Source of the DNA: JAGTVG01 sp963820995
Lineage (GTDB): Bacteria > Bacteroidota > Bacteroidia > Cytophagales > Cyclobacteriaceae
Direction of reading: 5' to 3'
Assembly: GCA_963820995.1 (NCBI GenBank)
Contig: CAWGCL010000006.1
Coordinates: 62,001 to 126,000 of the forward strand
Length of the DNA: 64,000 bases
Made by a program: the position numbers and the translations under genes. Below the pieces are notes generated by a model. That model was given only the letters and a program-made list of their open reading frames with translations. It did not search any database and was not told the DNA's origin. This document shows positions 57,445-64,000 of this stretch, piece after piece. Position 1 is the stretch's first letter; each line of letters opens with the position of its first letter.

Positions 57445-57452
57445 TATTTTTG
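57445..57452 (+). promoter_or_regulatory. Possible -7 element before wzc
   Basis: TATTTTTG matches TAnnTTTG, 22 bases before the wzc ATG at 57474. No TTG lies at the right distance. It may be an internal promoter. Confidence 0.25.
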
Positions 57453-57473
57453 CATTTTAAATCCTAAAAAATC

Positions 57474-59859
57474 ATGGCAAATAAGCCCTCAGTAAAGAGA
57501 TACATGATAGAAGAAGAAGAAGTAATTAATTATAGAGAAATAATTAATAAAATTCTCAACAAATGGTACTTATTTGGAATTTTTGGTGTTATTGGTTTAG
57601 TTGGAGCTTACACAGCGAATAAGATTATTCAACCGAATTACAATATACAGGCTACTTTATATGCTCCTGACAACAATCGGGGATCAAATATGGCAAATAT
57701 ATTCAATACTGTTGGCCTTGGGAATCAGACAAAAATACAAAACCAAATTGGTATTCTAAGTTCGTACTCGCTTACACATCAGGCATTAAATAATTTGGAT
57801 TGGAGAGTGACATGGTTTGAGGAAATATTATTTTCGCATAAAGATTTATATTTATACTCCCCTTTTAGAATTGAAGAATTTAATCCTTTATTAAATCTAC
57901 CTGGAGTATTAGTGAATGTTATTCCTGTCGATAATGAAAGCTGTTCAATTTCGGTTAATGAAACACTAAGAATTGGTGGGGTTGAAAAAAACATTGAATT
58001 TGAACACAAATATATTTATGGAGATACTTTAAATAATGAATATTTCAATTTTGTCTTAAATAAGGAATCAGGCAGATCCCATGAACTTGGGAAAAGCTAT
58101 GGATTTGTATTTAATGATATGAATACGTTGGCTAATTCCTATTTGAAAAAACTTAATATCTCATTAGCAAATGAGGAAGCAGAAATTATTCACATGAGTG
58201 TTGAAGGTAATCAAGTTGAAAGAGAAGTCGATTTCATAAATGAACTCTGTGCAGTATTTATAAATTATGGCCTAAAAGAAAAAAATAGTACGTCTGAAAA
58301 TACAGTAAATTTTATTGATGGACAGCTTATCGGAATTGTTGATTCTCTGCAATCAGCTGGTAGATCATTTACAAATTTCAGATCAGAGAACCGAATTGTG
58401 GATTTAAGTCAGGAGGCTGCTCTTATCATAGAAAGATTAGAGATTTTACAATCAGAAGAATCCATGGCTAAAATGCGATTAGAATATTATCAAAATCTAA
58501 GTACATATCTAGGAGATGCAGATAAAATGGAACAAGTTATTGCTCCTTCAGTGGTGGGGATCACTGATCCAGCTTTAAATTCCATGGTTCGTCAGTTTAA
58601 GCGAGTTATATACCAGAAAGAGTACATTAGCCTTTACAGTACAAGAGAAAAATCCCACCTTACTTGCATTAGAAAATGAGATTCAATATATGAGACCGAG
58701 TCTGGAGGAAAATCTTAGGAACTTGATAAGTAATACACAGATTCAGCTCGAATCTTTGCGTGAAAATTTAAGTGGGCTCAATTATCAACTATCGCAACTT
58801 CCTAAAAAAGAACAGGATTTAGTTAATATCAAACGTCAATTTGATCTAAATAATGATTTATATACTTTCTTATTACAAAAAAAGGCAGAGGCCGCGATAA
58901 CTAAAGCTTCAAATATTCCAGATGTACAAATTATTGATGCAGCTAGAATTGAAACAGCAATAATATTAGGGCCAAATAAAATTCTAAATTATATAATCGG
59001 TCTGTTTTTTGGATTGGGAATCCCCATGCTTGTGGTAATCTTAATCCATTATTTTGATCAGACAGTAAAAAGTAAAGAAGATGTTGAAAAAATAACCTCA
59101 GTTTCAGTAATTAATGAAATAGGACATTACCGTAAAAGTGATTTTCTCCCAGTTATAAATCATCCTCACTCTGGAATATCCGAATCATTCCGAATTCTGA
59201 GAACAAGTATGGAGTATTTTTCTAATTCCGCCAAATCTAAAATTATTGCCATCCATTCAACAGTTCCAGGCGAAGGAAAAACCTTTTTCGCATTAAATCT
59301 TGCCTCTATAATTGCACAAAATAACAAGAAGGTTCTATTAATATGTGGTGACCTAAGAAAACCGAAAATTCATACAATACTTAATATACCCAACAAAAAA
59401 GGATTAAGTACATTTTTGATTGAAAAAGATAATGTTGATGATATCATAGTTAGTAGTAAAATAAAAAATTTAACTATAATACCATCAGGACCTACTCCGC
59501 CAAATCCTGCTGAGCTTTTAGGAAACAAAAATTTAGATAAATTATTTTTAAAGGCCAAGGATTATTTTGATCATATTATTATTGACAATGCTCCTGTCGG
59601 AATCGTAGCCGACGCTATTATAGTTGGAGAACTTGCCGATATCAATCTTTTTGTTGTTAGATCAGATTATACCAGAAAAGATCAAATTAAATTAATTGAT
59701 CAATATCAATCAAGTGGTATAATTAAAAACATGTCTATTGTCATTAATGATGTAAAAAATACTAATATAGGGTACAGCAAATATAATGGAAAGGGTTACG
59801 GATTTTATGCCGAAACTAGTACTTCGAATAGTAAAAAATCATCAATAGTAAGTACTTAG
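57474..59859 (+). pseudogene. Polysaccharide co-polymerase with BY-kinase domain (Wzc), one frameshift
   Basis: Two frames (57474-58679 and 58690-59859) give about 795 residues. First: an N-terminal Wzz-type chain-length domain with membrane helix WYLFGIFGVIGLVGAYTANK near residue 30 and a large periplasmic part with coiled coil. Second: the second membrane helix (IIGLFFGLGIPMLVVILI), then the tyrosine kinase with Walker A VPGEGKTFFALNLAS, Walker A' LLICGDLRKPK and DHIIIDNAPVG. A Tyr-containing tail ends it (GYSKYNGKGYGFYAE). The frame breaks near 58630; the alternative reading VQEKNPTLLALENEIQYM restores the family GNVR-like region. It controls chain length and export with Wza. Confidence 0.9.
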
Positions 59860-60067
59860 TTTCATATTTTTCAGGTATTCATAAATGAATCTTTTGTATT
59901 GTGCGGGATTAACAATTAATTAGGTAGTATTTAATTATTGTTTTTTCAAATCATTTTATCCTAGTCTGACCAATTCTCTAAAGCAAAGCTATTCAAATTC
60001 TAATTATCTAAAAAAGGGTATTTATAGAAAAGTAAAAATAACTAAATCAATTCTCTTTTAAGTAGTT

Positions 60068-61515
60068 ATGCTGTTTAATTCTATAGAATTTGCTGTTTTT
60101 CTTCCAATAGTATTTTGTCTTATTGGTTAATTAACAATCAAATCTTAAAATTCAGAATCTACTATTGGTAATAGCAAGTTATATATTTTATGGTTGGTGG
60201 GATTGGCGATTTCTTATCATTGATATTATTCAGTTCATTAGTTGATTATTCTAGTTGGCATTCGTCTTATCAAAGCAAGACAAATCAACAAAACGAAAAT
60301 TACTGTTACTTATAAGTATTTTTGTAAATATTGGATTTCTTGGCTTTTTTAAATATTTTAATTTTTTTATTGATAACTTTATTGATGCATTTTCACTTAT
60401 TTGGAAAAACTATTAAATAGCACAGTCATTAAATATTATTTTGCCTGTAGGAATAAGCTTTTATACATTTCAAACATTAAGTTATTCAATTGATGTTTAT
60501 AGAAGAAAACTGGAACCAACCAAAGATATTATTGCATTTTTTGCATTTGTAAGTTTTTTTCCTCAATTGGTTGCCGGTCCAATTGAAAGAGCAACAAATC
60601 TTATTACCCCAGTTTTATAAAAAAAGAGAAATTTGACTATCGATAGGCGGTAGATGGAATGAGACAAATACTTTGGGGATTATTTAAAAAAATTGTGATT
60701 GCTGATAATTGCTGCCATATTATGTAAATGATATATTTAATAATTATACAGATTATTCTGGTAGTACTCTTATTCTTGGTGCAATGTTTTTTGCTTTTCA
60801 AATATATGGTGATTTTTCAGGATATTCTGATATTGCAATTGGAACATGCACAGTTATTTGGATTTAATTTAATGCAAAATTTTGCTTTTCCATATTTTTC
60901 AAGAGATATTGCCGAATTTTGGAGAAGATGGCATATTTCATTATCAACCTGGTTCAGAGATTATGTTTATATTCCATTGGGTGGTAGCATGGGCAGTACA
61001 TGGATGAAGATCAGAAATATTTTTATTATTTTTATTGTAAGTGGATTTTGGCATGGAGCAAATTGGACTTTTATTATTTGGGGATGCTTTAAATGCGCTT
61101 TATTTTCTGCCCCTTTTATTAAGAAATAAGAATAGAAGATATTTAGATGTTGTTGCCCAAGTCTAAATTATTTCCAAGTTTCAAGGAATTCTTATCAATC
61201 ATTTTAACATTCATTTTAACAATTTTAGCATGGATATTTTTTAGGTCAGAGAATCTAACTCAAGCATTCGAATATATTCTGAGTATTTTTTCATCGAGCC
61301 TTTTCACATTTCCTGAAGTATATTCAAAAAGTCTGATACTTTTTATTGTCATTTTTATATGTATCGAATGGTTGGGCAGAGAAAATCAATATGCTATTGA
61401 AAAAATGCTGTTAAAAAAATCCAGGTATATTAGATGGTTATTTTACTTCGGATTAATATTTTCGATGTTTATATTCTCAGGAGAGGAACAGCAATTTATC
61501 TATTTTCAATTTTAG
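60068..61515 (+). pseudogene. MBOAT family O-acyltransferase (AlgI/DltB-like), several frameshifts
   Basis: The ATG at 60068 begins MLFNSIEFAVFLPIVFCLI, a common MBOAT start. Parts in different frames follow: ASYIFYGWWDWRFL (about 60175), LPVGISFYTFQTLSYSIDVY (about 60440) and VSFFPQLVAGPIERA (about 60550). Then comes 60728-61129 with YGDFSGYSDIAIG, FWRRWHISLSTWFRDYVYIPLGG and the catalytic-His region SGFWHGANWTFIIWG. The last part (61147-61515) holds the final helices. At least five breaks occur, far more than in neighbours. The enzyme would carry acyl groups across the inner membrane to sugars outside. The gene may be truly decayed. Confidence 0.85.
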
Positions 61516-61517
61516 AA

Positions 61518-62432
61518 ATGAGAGCATTTATATATAAATTATTAGTCTTCTTTATTATCTTTTTCATATTTGATAAAGTCTTTATTGTAGTTAGAGAAAT
61601 AACTCCACAATTTGAATCAGATAAAAGACTTGAAAGAATTATTACCGGCAACATTAATAAAAAGATTCTAGTTTTTGGTTCATCAAGAGGTGCACGAAAT
61701 GTCCTCGTATCTGATATTGAAAATGAACTCAATATGGAAAGCTATAATTTATCATATCTTGGATCAGATATAGAATTTCATCTCTTCTTATTCAAAAAAT
61801 TGTTAAAGTATAACCAAAAACCTGAAATTGTAATACTGGTTGTAGATGAAATTGAAGAACTTGTTGACGACAAATATATTAGATTCAGACTTGATAGATT
61901 ATATCCTTTAATAAAATACAAAGATGTTAGAGAGGAATTAATTGCCAGAAATGAAAAAAATCGCCTTTTGTCAAATCTGTTTATATTACATCAACTAAAC
62001 AAGGTTAACTTTAATTTCAAAAAAAGATCCTTCAGCTCTCTAGATTCAATTCAAAATTGTGGATCAATGCCAATATCTTCTCAAAAAGAAAATATCAAAT
62101 GGGAATATAATTCAGATAAAAAAAATTATTCTAAAATAAAAGAAATACCACACAAAGTTAAATCATTCAAAGAATTCAGAAATTTGTGTATTGAAAATGA
62201 TATAAAGTTTATTATAGCTTTTGCTCCCAACTTCAGAGATCAATGTGTTTCATTTGTTAGAAGAATAAAAGAGTTGGGGGGTAATGAAACCTATTATATG
62301 AATTATGACACAAGTGACATAAGATACTATAATAGTGAATATTTCTATGATAACACACACCTTAACAAAATTGGAGCTGTTATGTACACTTCAGAACTTA
62401 TTAATTATCTAAAAGATATTACCGAAGATTAG
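61518..62432 (+). CDS. SGNH-hydrolase-like (DltD/AlgX-type) acyltransferase partner
   Basis: The ATG at 61518, three bases after the MBOAT stop, gives 304 residues. They begin with an uncleaved signal anchor (YKLLVFFIIFFIFDKVFIVV). Block I of the SGNH fold is ILVFGSSRGARNV near residue 51, and the catalytic Asp-His block is FYDNTHLNKIGAVMYT near 280. Such proteins act after MBOAT enzymes in alginate acetylation and teichoic acid D-alanylation. Placement beside an MBOAT gene supports the same role. A 28-codon longer frame from 61434 overlaps MBOAT and is less likely. Confidence 0.78.
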   Translation: MRAFIYKLLVFFIIFFIFDKVFIVVREITPQFESDKRLERIITGNINKKILVFGSSRGARNVLVSDIENELNMESYNLSYLGSDIEFHLFLFKKLLKYNQKPEIVILVVDEIEELVDDKYIRFRLDRLYPLIKYKDVREELIARNEKNRLLSNLFILHQLNKVNFNFKKRSFSSLDSIQNCGSMPISSQKENIKWEYNSDKKNYSKIKEIPHKVKSFKEFRNLCIENDIKFIIAFAPNFRDQCVSFVRRIKELGGNETYYMNYDTSDIRYYNSEYFYDNTHLNKIGAVMYTSELINYLKDITED

Positions 62433-62514
62433 TTTAATGAGTATCAAATATTATAAATTAAGTAGCATAATCAAATTAATAACTACAATGGTTCAATTAT
62501 TTAATAATTAAATT

Positions 62515-63207
62515 ATGGCAAAACTAGCATATTATACTATGGATGATTCACCTAGTGATTTCTTTAGAGAAAAAGTTGACTTTTTGAAACTTAAAAAAAT
62601 ACCAACACTATTTTTCTGCATTGGAGAATTAATGGAAAGAAATCCAGAAGATATGCTTTATGCAATAAGAAATGGTTTTGTAATTGGAAATCATGGTTAT
62701 TCACATACTCGTTTTTCTGATTTGAGTATTGAAGAGGGTATTGAAGAAATTACGAAAACAGATGAAATTATCACAGATCTATATAAAGAAGCAAATGTTC
62801 CTAGAGGGAAAAAATATTTTAGATATCCTCATGGGATTAAAGGAAATATTCAATTCGGTTCTAAAAAAATATTCTTTAGGAAATTTGAAAAGAAATTTGT
62901 GGCACTTGATAATCATCTTAAAACACTGGGCTATGAACCTTTAAAAATCAGAAATTATAAAAAAAGGATGCCAAGAGGATTTATGAATGACACTGATACA
63001 TATTGGACAGGAAATATTGGAGAGTTCCTTATGATTACAAAAAATAAAAAATTTTATGAAATTGTAAATCGTATTGATTCTTTTTTTTCATATAAACAGG
63101 GTAATGAAATTTTACTTGTTCATGATAACAATGAAACACATGAATATTTCGAAAGAATAATTAATCAATTAATTTCAAAAAATTTTACATTTCTTGAAAT
63201 TAAATAG
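62515..63207 (+). CDS. Polysaccharide deacetylase (NodB-like)
   Basis: The 230-residue protein has the NodB fold: YYTMDDSPSDFFREKVDFL near residue 5, with the acidic pair at DD; FFCIGELMERNP near 38; and the metal motif IGNHGYSHTRFSDL near 60, with two His in H-x3-H. RYPHGIKGN near 103 matches the third motif. There is no signal peptide, so it may act inside the cell on lipid-linked intermediates or precursors. Deacetylation would leave free amino groups for acylation. Confidence 0.88.
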   Translation: MAKLAYYTMDDSPSDFFREKVDFLKLKKIPTLFFCIGELMERNPEDMLYAIRNGFVIGNHGYSHTRFSDLSIEEGIEEITKTDEIITDLYKEANVPRGKKYFRYPHGIKGNIQFGSKKIFFRKFEKKFVALDNHLKTLGYEPLKIRNYKKRMPRGFMNDTDTYWTGNIGEFLMITKNKKFYEIVNRIDSFFSYKQGNEILLVHDNNETHEYFERIINQLISKNFTFLEIK

Positions 63208-63488
63208 AATATATATAGATAACATTTATCTCTATATAATAATTACTGACCTTTTTTATTACGATTCAAAATACATTTTCAGCTTTTCAGCAATGTTTCA
63301 TAAAATATATACATTTCCTACCAACCATTAGACATTAATTGTATTATACTTTATAAATAAACTATGGTAAATATTAAAAATATACAAAATAAAATTAGTA
63401 TAATTATAATTATTTTGTTTTCTTAGTAGCACAAATATTAAGCTCTTGTTTACTATAGTAAATAGAAGTGGAAAAGACTAAATAAACT
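63208..63488. other. AT-rich spacer before the carrier protein gene
   Basis: About 280 bases with no gene. No terminator or clear promoter pair is visible. Confidence 0.4.
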
Positions 63489-63740
63489 ATGACACAAAAG
63501 GAAATTAAAGATCGTTTACACAAATATATTATCAAAGAGACTATGTCCGATGCCAACCTGATAAAGGATGATACTTTGCTATTTGAACAGGGAATTTTTG
63601 ATTCAATTGGCCTTCTTTTACTAATCGAATTTATAAAAGATGAATTTAGAGTAATGACCAGTGATGAGGAATTATTAATGGAAAACTTTGAATCAATAAA
63701 CAAAATGGCTGGGTTTATTTCAAATAAAGTTAATTTCTAG
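63489..63740 (+). CDS. Acyl carrier protein-like protein
   Basis: The 83-residue protein has the four-helix carrier fold and the phosphopantetheine attachment motif in FEQGIFDSIGLLLLIEFI, with Ser near residue 37. The length and the FDSIG form are closer to DltC- or secondary-metabolism-type carriers than to fatty acid AcpP (DSLD). In this place it probably carries an acyl or aminoacyl group for the polysaccharide or for a downstream enzyme. The next gene is an asparagine synthetase-like enzyme, 69 bases after. Confidence 0.88.
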   Translation: MTQKEIKDRLHKYIIKETMSDANLIKDDTLLFEQGIFDSIGLLLLIEFIKDEFRVMTSDEELLMENFESINKMAGFISNKVNF

Positions 63741-63809
63741 ATAATTCAGATTTAAGACCAAGCTTAGAATCACTTCAAGAATTGCATTTAAAAAGATCAT
63801 TTTTAGAAA

Positions 63810-64000
63810 ATGTGTGGAATAACTGGATATTTTAATTATAAGGAAGAAAACCTGATTTCTCAGGAAATCCTAAAAAAAATGTTGGCCAGACTGCATCATC
63901 GCGGACCTGATGAATACGGTATTTACTTAGATAATCAGATTGGATTTGGACATTCAAGATTAAGCATTATTGACTTAGAATCTGGACATCAACCGATGTC
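63810..64000 (+). CDS. Asparagine synthetase-like glutamine amidotransferase, N-terminal part (cut by window edge)
   Basis: The ATG at 63810 gives MCGITGYFNYKEENLISQEI, with the catalytic Cys2 of class II (Ntn) glutamine amidotransferases, then RLHHRGPDEYGIYL and IGFGHSRLSIIDLESGHQPM. Sixty-three residues are present. Such AsnB-like enzymes in surface-polysaccharide loci may amidate a sugar acid or a carrier-bound acyl group rather than make asparagine. The synthetase domain lies beyond the window. Confidence 0.92.
   Translation, partial: MCGITGYFNYKEENLISQEILKKMLARLHHRGPDEYGIYLDNQIGFGHSRLSIIDLESGHQPM

Noticed and set aside
61434..61517. Longer start for the SGNH protein
   Set aside because: The extra residues come from the MBOAT end in another frame. 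The ATG at 61518 gives a proper signal anchor.

Overview
The window is visibly AT-rich and comes from a Bacteroidota chromosome, most likely an environmental member of the order Cytophagales. The lineage call is an inference. It rests on a secreted protein with a type IX secretion sorting domain, an OmpA protein with PD40-like repeats, DUF2911, DUF2452 and DUF3108 proteins, a menaquinone gene pair, weak A-rich ribosome binding sites with several TTG starts, and a Bacteroidota-type promoter (TTG, 19 bases, TAnnTTTG) in front of mpl. I saw no tRNA, rRNA, CRISPR array or intact insertion sequence.

Left part (1 to about 31 kb), housekeeping: truncated lpxK, a basic coiled-coil protein, Nif3 and a C4 zinc-ribbon protein, a secreted TPR protein, dnaB, mpl, a DnaQ-like exonuclease and a fused trehalose-6-phosphate synthase/phosphatase. 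A small regulated-looking locus follows at 11.8-13.1 kb: two operator-like palindromes, two short unknown genes and a TetR regulator. Then come an OmpA protein with a 47-residue membrane protein behind it, a frameshifted 3-methyladenine glycosylase, DUF2911, a sodium:solute symporter with a 46-residue membrane partner, a histidine phosphatase, a thioesterase plus isochorismate synthase pair, a TPR lipoprotein, a hydrolase, DUF3108 and dapD. At 25.1 kb lies a glycosyltransferase whose two lobes are separated by 28 uninterrupted five-residue repeats. A decayed, circularly permuted piece of this gene lies 1.2 kb downstream, beyond a frameshifted DtxR-type regulator. A secreted thioredoxin and a frameshifted mnmE close this part.

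Right part (31.4-64 kb), a surface polysaccharide locus. The minus-strand arm holds an ATP-grasp protein, two sulfotransferases, a membrane protein, a very large beta-helix/malectin/T9SS protein and a bacterial GINT1-like transferase. The plus-strand arm holds a Wzx flippase, polysaccharide pyruvyl transferase, GT2, a Wzy-like polymerase, three GT4 enzymes, a GNAT protein, an alpha-helical toroid protein, WecG-, WecB- and WecA-like enzymes, Wza and Wzc export proteins, an MBOAT acyltransferase, an SGNH protein, a polysaccharide deacetylase, an acyl carrier protein and the start of an asparagine synthetase. Together these predict a Wzx/Wzy-type polysaccharide started on undecaprenyl phosphate, probably with an N-acetylmannosamine unit, then sulfated, pyruvylated and acylated. 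The MBOAT, SGNH and carrier protein trio resembles a Dlt-type acylation module.

At least ten genes carry frame disruptions, mostly single bases, and they are far denser to the right of 27 kb. They hit genes expected to be functional (mnmE, wza, wzc), so sequence error is a serious alternative to real decay.
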